A stretch of DNA of 64,000 bases, taken from contig NW_024881301.1 of assembly GCF_018691265.1 (NCBI RefSeq), positions 9,871,752-9,935,751 of the forward strand, read 5' to 3'. Each line of letters opens with the position of its first letter. Within the stretch, counting starts at the first letter, position 1. Positions 1-17,519 of the stretch are shown here, piece after piece. Made by a program: the position numbers and the translations under genes. Under the pieces are notes generated by a model. That model was not told the origin of the DNA, searched no databases, and worked only from the letters and a program-made list of their open reading frames with translations. The stretch is from Tyto alba. Its lineage: Eukaryota; Chordata; Aves; Strigiformes; Tytonidae.

Positions 1-369
1 GCTTATGAAGATGACTGTTAATATCATAAAGAATGCCTTTTAGAAAATATCTGATGTGCAGATGTATTTATAAGGTCCAGAATCTCAATTTTTATAACCT
101 AGTGTATTAAAACCTGTCCATAAAATTAGTCATGTGAATTTGTTGGATATATGTCTCATTACAAATTAGTGTTTCACCAAAGCATCTTTAATATAGCTGG
201 CATTTCAGATAATGTTGTGATCAGTTAGCACCTAATGTGGAAGTGTTAAGATGCATTCAATTCAGTTTGAGATTTATGACTAGATTGTCAGAAGCAGTAA
301 TGAACTAAGTACAAATTACTTCTTTTTCTCTTCTTTTCTTCTTCCTCACTCTCTCCTTTCTTTAACTAG
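1..369 (+). other. SMCHD1 intron (partial)
   Basis: AT-rich intron sequence running into a pyrimidine-rich tract (about 320-362) before the acceptor of exon a. I see no other feature. Confidence 0.8.
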
Positions 370-6516
<6,147 letters not shown>

Positions 6517-6815
6517 ACATGTTGGAAATAGCTATGTTTTGAAAACGTGAATACATTCAGTTAAATGAAATGTTCATGCTGTATTACCCATTAGTATGAA
6601 GATTTTTATACTGATAGAAGATACAAATGTATTTCAGTTAGTGGTAACAAAAACTTAAGTATTTAACACTGATAGCCTAATTTTTGTATAGTTAATTTTC
6701 ATTTCTAAGAGCTTTCAGAGTTTTTATGTTCATGTGTGAAAAAAGTTTAAAATATATCCTTTTTTATTTATGAAAAATCAATCTTTTCAATAAAATTGCT
6801 TCAATGCAAAGCACT
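6517..6815 (+). other. SMCHD1: SMCHD1 3' UTR (3' end approximate)
   Basis: AT-rich sequence after the stop codon up to about 20 bp beyond the AATAAA at 6789. The cleavage site is estimated. Longer isoforms using later signals cannot be excluded. Confidence 0.7.
6789..6794 (+). promoter_or_regulatory. SMCHD1 poly(A) signal AATAAA
   Basis: Canonical hexamer 273 bp after the SMCHD1 stop. The sequence after it is GT/AT-rich, as expected for a cleavage region. Confidence 0.75.
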
Positions 6816-8759
6816 GCCAATATAATTGATTGTAATAATTAAGTCAACAGGTTATGCCATGAAATTAGATTTTAATGTAAAAAGCATCCCAGGTTGTTTC
6901 GGGGAAGAGAACTTCCTGGGCAGTTCTTTTTTGATGGATAAGGTGTTGAGGTAATACCAATTTAAAAGGGAAGGTTTGAGCAGCAATGTACTGAGATCTA
7001 ACCACAGCCGTTTGTAGTCTTTGGACAGTTAACAACAAGGCAGTATCTAAGGCTATGTTCAAGGTGTTGACATGGGAATTCATATCTCCTTCAGACAGTG
7101 CCAGTGGAAGAAACAAAGCAGTAACTTGTGAGTATGGAAAGTGTAACAGGCTTACTGAGAGGCTGTTTTATGGATTGGGAGAGTGGTGAGTAGGGATACT
7201 TCATGGGTGCAAATGAGACATAATATTGTACCAATGCTAAACACTCTATAACATCTGTATTGCCACAACCCTCATAAGAATCTCACTGCTGAAGGAAATC
7301 AAAAATTGTTCATTGACACCAAAAATATGACAGAAGGACTTTAGGAGTTGGAAATGGAGACCTAAGCTGGAGGTAAAATGATCACGTTGAGAAACTGTAG
7401 ATACCTGAACAGATTTCTACTTTATAAGGCTGTCTCCAGCTTTAAGAAGAAAGAAAGAAAGAAAAAAAAAAAAAAGATTCTGTTGGCTTTCATAAAGAAA
7501 ATTCAGTTTTCTGTGATTTAAGAAAAAAAAAAAAAAGTCTTAAAATGGTAGAGAAAGTAGTCAACAGGTAAATGAGACCAAAAAAAAAAAAAAAAGGGAG
7601 TCAGAGGTCACCTCTAGTGACCATCACAAGGATTTTAATAATGTACAAGGCAGAAAAGGACCAGACATGATTAAAGATACAATTTCAACCAGGGTCAGAG
7701 TGAGCAGCTGGAAATAAGCTTGATTGGATGAAAAAGATAGGGCAATAGTAGAAAGCTGAATTTGACACAATATAAAACTCCTAGTTGAAGATATGTAAAA
7801 AAGAACATTGCAGGAGAAGGTGTGCAAGGATGAAGGATGTGGACATGTTGGTTCACACTAGCCTCAAAGAATTCCTGCTTTGGAGTGCAAGTTGATATCA
7901 AATCTACTGATTTACACTCACTCAGCAGCAAGCATTTTATATACAGCTTTTCTGAAAAGGGAGTTTAAACTTAAAAAGACATGACATCCTGCAAGAAGTT
8001 TCATAATGCTGATCTCTGCTGCATATCTCTGACATTTCTATTAAAAAAAAAATTTTCCAAATTAAAGAGAAATTAAGCAGTGCATTCTGTGGTGGAAGGT
8101 TCTCCAAAATTTCATATCATAAAGATAGTCTAAATTACTTTAGATATCTATTTGTCCTATTCTTAAAGAAAATAAATATATTCAAGTATAGCATGTAACA
8201 CCAGCCAAAAACCATGCTAGCTCTGCCTCAGGCCTTTTTCCTGTTTTTCAGCTCTAAATTTAGACATCAGGACTTGAACCAAGCAGCCATAATGGAGGGA
8301 TTGCCACATAAAGAATTGTCCCACCACAGCAAGTTACTTGGTAATATTTCTTGTAAATGCATTTATTTTAATTTTGGCATCTGCCTAGCCTCAACCTCCA
8401 ACTTCTGGATGACCTTGAATCTTGTTTGATTCCTAGCAGAATACCTAGCAGAAATATTTCCTTCTGAAATTTCATCTCTTGCCTTCAGTGGTCAGTATAG
8501 GCACTGCCAGTGTCATGTGATGTATCTCCCTGCTGGAAGAAGCGAACAGGAAATTAAGGATGGTTTCCAGAGTTGTGCAATAGCTATCAGAGATTTCAGG
8601 GAATTTTCAGGATTTTTCGTCAGAGCGGTGGCAGGTTATTGCAGTGCAAGTTACTGCTTTGCAGAGCTGTTTAGGGCAGCTGATTTGAGTCTGACAAAAT
8701 ACTCGATCTTAGAAAGTTAAGTGTCTTTTTTTTTTTTCTTTACTCATTCTTTAACAGAG
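6816..8759. other. Intergenic, downstream of SMCHD1
   Basis: AT-rich spacer with A-tracts at 7462-7475, 7523-7536 and 7580-7595 and a T tract at about 8727-8737. Open frames here are short and lack coding character. No gene is recognised. Confidence 0.7.
7445..7595. repeat. Cluster of three poly(A) tracts with (GAAA)n
   Basis: A (GAAA)n stretch runs into A14 (7462-7475), followed by A14 (7523-7536) and A16 (7580-7595). The tract starts are about 60 bp apart. Confidence 0.9.
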
Positions 8760-9350
8760 CAAATTATGGACTTAATACTAGGGCGTGTACGTTGTCCTCG
8801 CAGATTTCACAAGGGGCTGGTGGAGAGTGATGCAGGAAGAGTGAGAGGAAGCGGTTCTTGCAGGGGCCTGGGCCAGCTGGTGGGAAGGAGGAGCTGGTTT
8901 TGGATGGAGGCTGGAAGCAGCTCTGGGTGGGGAAGGGCTGCTGCCCGCTGCTGCGCGGCGGGGAGAGGGAGCAGCCAGGCAGTGGGGGTGGAGGAGCGGG
9001 CTGCGGGCACATCAGCTCTGGCCCACGGGTGGCCCAGCCTCAGAGCGGGGCTGGCTGCGCGTCCCCTTGGTTCCCTCTTGGCTACCAGTGCCTCTTCCAG
9101 CCCAGGGAGACAAGACCTCACCACCTGCCTTTTTTTTTTTTTTTTTTTTCCCCAACCGAGGGTCCCAGAGCCGCTCGCATGGTGCTGCTGTCCCGGGGGG
9201 CGGGGGGGTGCGGTGGGCACTGGTGCGCGGGGGCCTGTCACCGCACCCTGTCAGGAAGCTGAGCGGGAGGCCCGTTGCTGTGCCGGGTGGCCCCACTCCA
9301 CACAGCGGGCCCCGTGCCCCCCACCGCAGTTTTCCTACTCAGAAGGTAGG
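8760..9350. other. Isolated GC-rich, CpG-containing island
   Basis: A sharply bounded block of about 600 bp that is far richer in G+C and CpG than the AT-rich flanks, about 2 kb past the SMCHD1 poly(A) signal. It holds G runs (such as near 9197-9210) and a T20 tract (9130-9149). The long overlapping open frames on both strands come from its low stop-codon density and the homopolymer, and none resembles a protein I know. It could be a promoter of an unannotated transcript, an enhancer or a GC-rich repeat remnant. Confidence 0.5.
9130..9149. repeat. T20 homopolymer
   Basis: Uninterrupted 20-T run inside GC-rich sequence, followed by CCCCAACC. Confidence 0.95.
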
Positions 9351-10669
9351 CAAGATTTCTCTCATCAAAAGACATGAGACCTTGCCCTTTGCCCAGCTCG
9401 TAGCTTTCATTGCTCCCTGCCCCATCGGTCCCCAAATACCATCCTGTTGTATGCTGGGCTCATTGGTGAGGATGGAGATTAGAGCACCTGTCAGTCACAT
9501 CAATGAGAGACAGGGGACCACACCTCTGTGGTGTAAGCTGCCGAGTTCTCCTGTAGAACAGGCAACCTCTGGCAAAAGTGTATCAAGAGGAAACTCAATG
9601 TGAGTCCTGTGCCTGGGCTTGTGTCTGCAACTACTTACCTTCTCAGTCTGTCTCCCTTCAGCAGAGAAAACATCCAGGGCAAGGCTTTTTGGTTGTTTTT
9701 TTTTTTTTTTTTTTTTCTTTCACCTACCTGTACAGGACCACAGCTTGACTCGGTGCTTAAGCTCCGCTTCCCCGAGGCTGGTGTGTACTTCCATGCTTTC
9801 TGCTCTTCCTCTAGCAAGCAGGGGTGCAGAGACTGCCTGTGTCAGGTGGGTGGGGATACCCCCTGTAACCCACTGATGTTGGTCATGACAAGTCCTTTTT
9901 TCCCAAACCACGCAGTTGTGGTGCTACAGCCCTACCATCAGTACCATGCCCCGACTCCACAACTGTACCATCCCAGTATCACCATCTTCAGTACTTCTCT
10001 ATCCACATGTATCTCACCTGTGACTTCCTTCTGCCTCCTCCAGGGCCTCTCTGCGTCCCATCGTCAGCCAGAAAGAGCAGTGAGAGGGAAGGATGAAAGG
10101 GTGATGTGCAGGGGGGCAAAAGGAAAGCAGAGCTGTAAGCGAGTCAGGGAAGTGCTGCAGGATGGTGTTATGATATCGTTATGTCAGTAGCCTGGATGAA
10201 AAACTCACTCATTCCAAATCTCCATTGAGACACCTTGTGAGATTTGAGCAGTATAATTACTGGATGTTTTGCTCCGAAGCCTCCAAAGTAGGAGCATATT
10301 TTCTGAAGCTAGGTGTATATTGCTATTCTGAACTCTGTTTCAACTAAACTGGTCAAGAGATTGGCAGTCACCGTTAAATGGTCCATACTGTCTATTGCTC
10401 ACGATAGGAAGAGAGGTAAGTTGCTTTCTGTGATGTGTTTTTTCAGGGATGCAGTGTCTACAGATGCGTTTTGCAGTTACTCCTACATCCCTTTTGCTGT
10501 GTGGTTCTAGATAACTGGGATCCAGTAGTTTGGGGCTGGGGAGGCGGGAGGTGAAACATACTCAGCTGTCCTTCGTGAATGAAGCGAAACTCAAGTTGTA
10601 AGCACTCAAAGCAGGTCTAGCTCACAAAGGAGTGTATGTTTGGTGATACAGGAACAGCAATCCTCCATG
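9351..10669. other. Intergenic, between GC island and CR1
   Basis: Sequence of mixed composition with a T21 run at 9696-9716. The 196-codon plus-strand frame at 9600-10190 spans this homopolymer and is probably not coding. Nothing is recognised with confidence. Confidence 0.6.
9696..9716. repeat. T21 homopolymer
   Basis: Uninterrupted run of 21 T in intergenic DNA. Confidence 0.95.
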
Positions 10670-12087
10670 GTATTTAAAAAGTCTTAACAGTCAAGTGAAG
10701 TCCCTGGTGATTGGGAAAAGGGAAACATTGCACTCATTTTTTCAAAGGGGAGAAAGGAAGACCCTGGAAACTACTGACCTGTCAGCCTCACCTCTGCCCC
10801 TGGGAATATGGAACAGATCCTCCTAGGATCTATGCTAAGGCACACGGAGGACAGGAAGGTGATTTCCAACAGCCAGCCTGGGTTCACCAAGGGCAAGTCT
10901 TGCCTCACCTACCTCATGGCTTTTTGTGATGGAGTGACTACATCAGTGGACAGGGGAAGAGCTACTGACGTCGCCTGTATTTCTGTAAGGCCTTTGACAC
11001 TATCCCCCACAGCATCCTTCTCTCTAGTGGGAGAGATAGGGATGTGGTGTGTGAACTGTTCAGTGGATGAGGAATTGGTTGGATGGTCGCATCCAGAGGG
11101 TAGTGGTCAATGGCTTAATGTCCAGATGGAGATTGGTGACAAGTGGTGTCCCTCAGGGAGACCAGTACTGCTTAATATCTTCATCAATGACATAGTGGGA
11201 TCAAGTGCACCCTCAGCGAGTTTGCAGACAAGAAGCTGAGTGGTGTGGTTGACACACCTGAGGGATGGGATGCCATCCAGAGGGACCTGGACAAGCTCAA
11301 GAAGTGGGCTCATGTGAACTTCATGAGGTTCAACAAGGCCAAGTGCAAGGTCCTGCACCTGGGTCGGGGCAACCCCTGGTATCAGTGCAGGCTGGGGGAT
11401 TAAGGGATTGAGAGCAGCCCTGTGGAGGACTTGGGGGTGCTGGTGGACGTGAAGCTGGATGAGCCAGCCACGTGTGCTTACAGCCCAGAAAAGCAACTGT
11501 GTCCTGGGCTGCATCAAAAGAATTGTGGCCAACAGGTTGAGGGAGGGGATTCTACCCCTCCACTCTGGTGAGACCCCCCCTGCAGTGCTGTGTCCAGCTC
11601 TGGGGCCCCCAACATAAGAAGGACATGGACTTGCTTGAGCAGGTCCAGGGGAGGCCATGAAGATGATCGGGGGGCTGGAGCATCTCCCCTGCGAGGACAG
11701 GATGAGAGAGTTGGGGTTGTTCAGCCTGGAGAAGTCTCAGGGGAGACCTGATAGTGGTCTTCCAGTACTTAGAGGGGGCTACAGGAAAGCTGGGGAGGGA
11801 CTTTTTAGCATGGTCTGTTGCAAAAGGACAAGGGGTAATAGTTTTAAACTGAAAGAGGTTAGATTTAAACTAGATACAAGGAAGAAATTTTTTAAAATGA
11901 GGGTGGTGAAATACTGGAACAGGTTACCCAGAGAGGTGGTAGGTGCCCCATCCCTGGAAACATTTTAGATCAGGCTGGACAGGGTTCTGAGCAACCTGAT
12001 CTGGTTGAAGATGTTTCTGCTCATTACAGGGGGCTTGGACTAGATGACCTTTAAAGGTCCCTTCCAATCCAAACCATTCTATGATTC
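10670..12087 (+). mobile_element. CR1 LINE, 5'-truncated and degenerate
   Basis: Non-LTR retrotransposon remnant of the CR1 family. The left part (about 10690-11400) matches the reverse-transcriptase part of CR1 ORF2: the DNA for the segments ending in TSVDRGRATDVA, then a degenerate KAFDTIPH-type segment, the WMVASRG-like region and SGVPQG-like region can be followed across frame shifts. The rest runs through the typical ORF2 end (HLPCEDRMRELGLFSLEK, then MRVVKYWNRLPREVVGAPS) to the hallmark CR1 3' end, which contains TAGATGACCTTTAAAGGTCC and ends with CCATTCTATGATTC. Stops and indels break the frame, so it cannot encode an active element. The left edge is approximate; truncation is typical of CR1 copies. 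Confidence 0.95.
10690..11968 (+). pseudogene. CR1 ORF2 (reverse transcriptase) remnant
   Basis: The coding part of the CR1 copy. Recognisable fragments lie in different frames: 10711-10929, 10808-11239 and 11657-11968, which shows several small insertions or deletions, with stop codons such as the TAA at about 11401. The intact protein would be an endonuclease/reverse transcriptase; only part of the reverse transcriptase and the C-terminal region remain, and no function is expected. Confidence 0.88.
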
Positions 12088-15000
12088 AAAGAACTCCCAT
12101 TTTACTTGACGCTGCTCAGGTCTTTACTATTAATTTTTAATGAATTTTCAATTATTCAGGCATATATTATACCATTCCAGGAGTCAGTTTGCTTCAGACT
12201 TTACATTCTTTCATTTTGTTGTTAATCCTAACAGTCATTTTCTATTGATACCTTTATCCTCCTTTATCATAGTTTATATTTTCTGACTCAAGTGTTGTTC
12301 TCTTTCACTTTTTTTTTTTTTTCCATGTGATAGCAGCATTGTTTGAAAAGGTCTTCTTTATTATCTCTTTTCCCAGTCATTGAAACAGGGGTTCTTAATC
12401 AAAGACTTCTGATTATAGAATATGGCTGGGGTTGTGGTGGTGTCATTTTATGGACATTTAATAAAGCATTAGTAAGGAACTGTCATGAAAATGTCTGCCT
12501 TCATGCATCAACATTTTCTCCCGGTAAATTCTGCTCCCAGGTTTTTTACATATTTGGGAAGCAAAGCCAGTTCAGATTGCATTTCATTAGCACACAGCAA
12601 GTGTCATCATTCCCACTGAGGCAAACACCACAGAACAGATCTGCAGTCAATTAATTTTCACCTGCCAGGATGCAGTCCAGCATAGGAAAAAGCCTAAGTT
12701 AGTTTTAGTATTTTCTTTTTGAAAAGTCTGTTTGTTTATCCTCTAGGAATTAAAAACATTTTACTGATGGTAGCAGTACCAGTATCTTTCAGTATAAAGT
12801 AGCTATTGGCCTCCCTTTTGTGCCTGTTGCTGGAAAGGGTGTATCTGGTGATTTTGACATTCCTACCACACCAGATCATCTCCCCAGGCTTCAGCAACGG
12901 GGATCATTTCTGTTTCATGAAAAGTATAGACAAGGGTATGTACATACTCACACAAAGATATGTATGTATGTGCGTACACATAGTTCCTCTACTATTCTAT
13001 ATGTCCATAAACAGGCTCTGCCATACCCACTGTGACTATGGAAATGCATAAAATTGCTACAGAGCTACTGTGTTGACTAGATGTACTTTAGCTGTGCAGA
13101 TATTCTACCTCTGCCTGTGTTGCATGTCTTCTCTGCAACAAAATAGTTCCAAGGAGCAGAGCAGTCCCAGCTTTAGTAAACAAAACTTACATAAAAATAT
13201 GTGCACATAAACTAATACAATGCAATTTTATTTTAAACCAATTTATATATAAAATCTAAGGAAAATGTTCAGATTAGAGGTAAAAACCAAGCCCCTTTAA
13301 CTTGCAAATATATTAATTCCACAATTCTACTGTATGTTTAATGTATGTTAATGGGGTCTTACAATTCTCACTAGTTTTTATAGGACTGAGTATTTGAGAG
13401 CTCTAAAGAAATCTCCACTCATTATTTTGTGGTTATTTATTTTATAGTATGCTAGCAGCTCGCTGTTTATGACTACAATATTTAGACCCTGTTTGTATGC
13501 ACAGAATCAAGCACACATGTAGTTTGCAACAGAAATGGGCCACAGAGAATAGACCTTCCTTCTATTTGCCAGAATTGAAAATATTTTACACCACCAGAAC
13601 TGTTTTGTTTCACAGTCTTACATAAGAGAAAAATATGTAAGATGGGTGGGTTTTTTTTCATCTACTAACACAGTCCAAGAATTTTTGCCTGAACTATATA
13701 ATGTTCACTCTTCTTAGCAAAAGAATGTTACATTCCAGTTGCTTGAAGGACATTTAGTGGGTTCTCATTTCCTATTATCCACTCCCTCTTTCTCCCTCAT
13801 CCCGTAACTTTGGGAAATCAACTAAACCATACCATGCAAGAAATACACAAATTTTTGCACTCAAGCCTAGTTTCTAGAACAGAAGTACTTTATTTTTCCC
13901 TAGTGTAATTACAAGTTTGGAAGAATGGTGAACCAATTAACTAACTGCAGGAACCTCTCACTCATTTTTCACAAAAATTTGGTAGGTTAAAAAGTTACTG
14001 AATAAAAAACTGGGCTATTGAATTAAAAGTTGAGTCTACTTTGTTTAATGAAAATTATCCCAAAAACCTAAAAGTTAACTTTCTTCAGAAAAACAGCTAC
14101 CAAAACCAAATATTTCATATTATATGCAGCTCTTGTTATCATGTTCTTACAACTAGATCCAAAATATAGTGGAGAAATGCAATGGCAATATTATAAAACT
14201 AGTACTTTAATTAAAGACTGCCTCATAATAGGCAAGGTGGACAGGCGTGTTCCTGCTTTGCCTTACTTTCAGACACCTGCCTTTTTAACTCTTAAGGATC
14301 TTTTAGCGTGTACGTGGGTATGCATGCAGTTATAATACCAACCTAAAGTAAGGACTATTGTGTTGGAAGATATAGATCACAGGTCCAGCTCTGCTCAAGC
14401 TGGAAGAGCTGGTTGTGCAAGAGAAAGATTCATGACAGCCTGAAGAATGCAGTGAAAAGCATTCTGAAACAATGGTGGAGGCTATTCTACAAGTTGCTCA
14501 AGAGCTTCTTTTCTTCAGCAGAGTCCTGGGGCAATTCTAGGACAGAGGATGTCCTGTGAAAAGTAGGAAGGGATGCTTAGAAATCCTCTTAATGTTTGGG
14601 AGTTCTAGCAGAAGCAATTGTGAGAGTTTTAGTAATGCATACCAGAGCTAGCTCAAAGCAGAGCTGCTGAAGTGGAAGCACGCTGAAGACTGGTACACAG
14701 GGGAGAAGTCTCACATGCTGAAATTAAGCTTGCTTCTGTTGCCAGTGGTAATTTTGGCAGATAAATTTGCTGCAGTGTGCCTTTGGTATAGCAGCTTTAT
14801 CTTCCCTTATCCACACCTGAATTGACCTGAAGGTATACAAGGCTGGTCCAGTCAAACTGCTGCAACAGTATAGTAAAAATGGGGATGGATTAGATCAATT
14901 ACTAAATTACAGTGTGTTGCTGTTTCAGTGTGTTGTTAGACAGACATGTATAAGCTTGCAACTAATCATGTCCTTCACTGGCATTTTAACCAGTGTTTTG

Positions 15001-16641
15001 CAGTTTGTAATTACATTCTGAGTGGAGAGCCTTCAGATGCCAAAGGCAGTTTATTGTCATGCACAGCTTGAAAGGAAAAAGTCCCCCTGAAAGTGGGTGG
15101 TCAGGCCGAGACTGATTTATCCAGCTGGATTCTGGATGGAGATTTTATCTACCTGCAGAATTGAGCATCCGGCCTGTACAAGACTTGACCATGCTCGTCC
15201 TCCTCCTTACTCTGCAAGCACTGTGAGGCCAGCAGGCATGCTGGCAAAGAGCTGTACTTGTCTCACACTGCACAAAGCCAAAAGGGTCTTTACTTTTTCA
15301 TCTTAACTCTTACTGAGACTCGTGATGCCAGTTAGTCGCACTCCTCTACCAAACTCTGCCACCCACATGTGCCAAGATATTTCAATTATAAACAAGAGCC
15401 CTCAGCAAACTGAATGGAGGTGTCAGTGGCGGGGAAAAGGGAAGTGTGGAAGCAATGGAGAAGGTCTATGGAATCACTGGCTTTGAAATTTTGGTCTCAA
15501 GTTTCACATGTCCCAGAAGGAAACCTGACAGCCTGTTAGGCCTCTGATTGTTGTTGGACGCTTCCAAGACTGAAGTGGCTTGGGGTTGGGGATGAATCAG
15601 CCATGGAGGCTACTCACAGATCACTTCAAGACCCCCCAAGAGACTCATGTCTGGTCAGAGTTCCCTAGAATTAGATGCTGATGGCAGAGAGAAGACAAGC
15701 AGAAAACCAGAAACTGCTGGAGTTCCTGAAAATAAAATCCCAGGTAAGTATTCAAGAAGTAATGTGAAATCTAAATTGAGAGATGGACCCATCTATCAAC
15801 ATGAGAGAGAGCTACTGTGGTAGATTTATGGGTGACCTCAGCAGCGAGACTCCTAAAGCTTATTTCTGTTTCCACAGTGACAGGTAGGTGTGGATTCAGG
15901 ATTCTAGTGATTATACATTGCAAAACCTCTATGCAGTGAATTTGCAATTTATGCCAAATACCCTGTCCCAAAAGACTTTTTATGGGTCACTTTTCCTCAC
16001 AATCATGATCATGTAACTTCCCTGGGTTGCTGAAAGGTCACAGAGACAGAATCAATTTTAAACAAGGTTTGGTGGTACAATAAGCCAGTTTTCTTATGAG
16101 AAAGAAAACACTGGGGTTTTTTAGATTTTGTATCTTCACTGTGGGTTTTTTTGTGGCTCCCAGAGCCATCTAATCCCCAGTTACTCAACCACCCACTGAA
16201 TCACAGCATGGGAATATGTATTCTAGGATATGCAAGTCTGAGTCATTTTTTACATTAATTTTTCCAAATTGTAAGTAGTATTTTTAGAAAATTCAGTTAA
16301 GAGGGCTGGGAGAAATGGAAATAATCATGCATATATGCATATATACTTCATGTGCTTTACATATTCTGGACAAGAGTTGCTCCTTATATATTGATACACT
16401 GATTTTTAAGTCCCATAAATACATTTACAATGTTCATGTTGTTTTTTTTTTTTTTTTTCTGAAGTGCTCTACTTTCTCTTATCTTAGAATGGTAAAATAT
16501 ATGACTTCTGGTGTAAAGCAAGATTGGAAACCTTATTTTAACCAAATGTGTTGAAGTGCAAATAACAAGTGAACTTTTGAACTCGTTTGCATTCTCTGGG
16601 GGTCTGCAGAGGTCTCTGCCAGGCATGGAGAAAGGGCAGAA
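12088..16641. other. Intergenic, AT-rich
   Basis: Mostly unique-looking AT-rich DNA. It contains short simple repeats: a T run near 12309-12322, TATG/CATA-rich sequence near 12940-12985, ATGCATAT repeats near 16326-16346 and a T run at about 16442-16458. No gene or repeat family is recognised. Confidence 0.65.
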
Positions 16642-16693
16642 CATGGATGCTTTTGTTAGAATTTTGGCATGGATGCTTTTGTTAGAATTTTGG
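16642..16693 (+). repeat. Exact 26-bp tandem duplication, two copies
   Basis: A 26-bp unit beginning CATGGATGCTTTTG occurs at 16642-16667 and again, with no mismatch, at 16668-16693. The perfect identity points to a recent duplication or slippage event. Confidence 0.97.
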
Positions 16694-16931
16694 AAAATAG
16701 AATTATCTGGAATTAACATAGTTTATTCAGATTTGTTTATATTCCAACTTTTACATTGGGGATGCTACTAAGGGAATACAAACTTCATTCATGCTTCATG
16801 ATGTTGAATCGAATGATATATTTTCACACTGTCTTTTTTCTTTTTGCTTTTTCAGATGAATCTTCTCAATAGCAGAACCATGTTTTCAAGTAACCTGTCA
16901 GAATTGTTTACTATTTTAGATCCTCTTGCAC

Positions 16932-17516
16932 TCAGCAGAAAAGAAAACTAGCATAGCCATAAAACAAAGGATATTTGCAACATATTTGTTTTGGGGTCCA
17001 GTTTATCACTTCAAACTGGATTTCTCTTGAATAAATGTCACCCATTTTCTCTTCTGAAAGTTCCCTGTATGGAAGAGAGTAACAGTGACCCTGTGTCAAA
17101 TGCATGATAGTGTTATCAAAATACAGGAATCTGGGGTCAAAGAGTTTGCTGGTTAGGTCTGTTGCCAAGACTGACTGCTCCAGATCCTTATAAAGACATG
17201 CTGACACATCTATGTAGTGTGTCAAGGACCTGATGATATGAACATTTTCCACAGCACTACTTGAAATGTGAGCCCTTCCTTTGTTGAAAAACTCTCCTGC
17301 ATGTGCAGCAGTTGCATGTGAAAAATAATAATGAAAAATATGCCATCGTCCTGGGGGGTAAGAACTGGAAAGAGATCTGGGTTCTTTTTCCTGAGTTGGC
17401 AAAGAGGAAAGCAGTTCAATGTTCTGCATTAAAATGCAACTTTGCAAAACATTTACAATACAGTTAGAACTTTGGAAATCAGCAAGTTTATTAATTGTTA
17501 CCTCATTCTTTTGTTC
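16932..17516 (-). other. Unexplained long minus-strand open frame (possible small coding exon)
   Basis: Reading the minus strand, the frame opens after a TGA at 17517-17519 and stays open for 194 sense codons to a TGA at 16932-16934. The first ATG is at 17427-17429 and would give a 165-residue product. Composition is mixed (His, Tyr, Cys and Phe well represented) with no low-complexity tract, unlike the other long frames here. I see no signal peptide, domain or family resemblance. No CpG island lies near it, and flanking splice signals are not obvious. It could be a decayed coding exon, a retrocopy piece or chance. Confidence 0.3.
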
Positions 17517-17519
17517 TCA

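Noticed and set aside
8721..9377. 218-codon plus-strand frame and overlapping frames on both strands in the orphan GC island
   Set aside because: Both strands are open and the frames pass through a T20 tract giving a poly-Phe or poly-Lys run; this is composition and not coding.
9600..10190. 196-codon plus-strand frame
   Set aside because: It spans a T21 run coding poly-Phe, has no recognisable domain, and its start depends on the frame around the homopolymer.
11107..11658. 183-codon minus-strand open frame
   Set aside because: It is the antisense of the CR1 ORF2 remnant.
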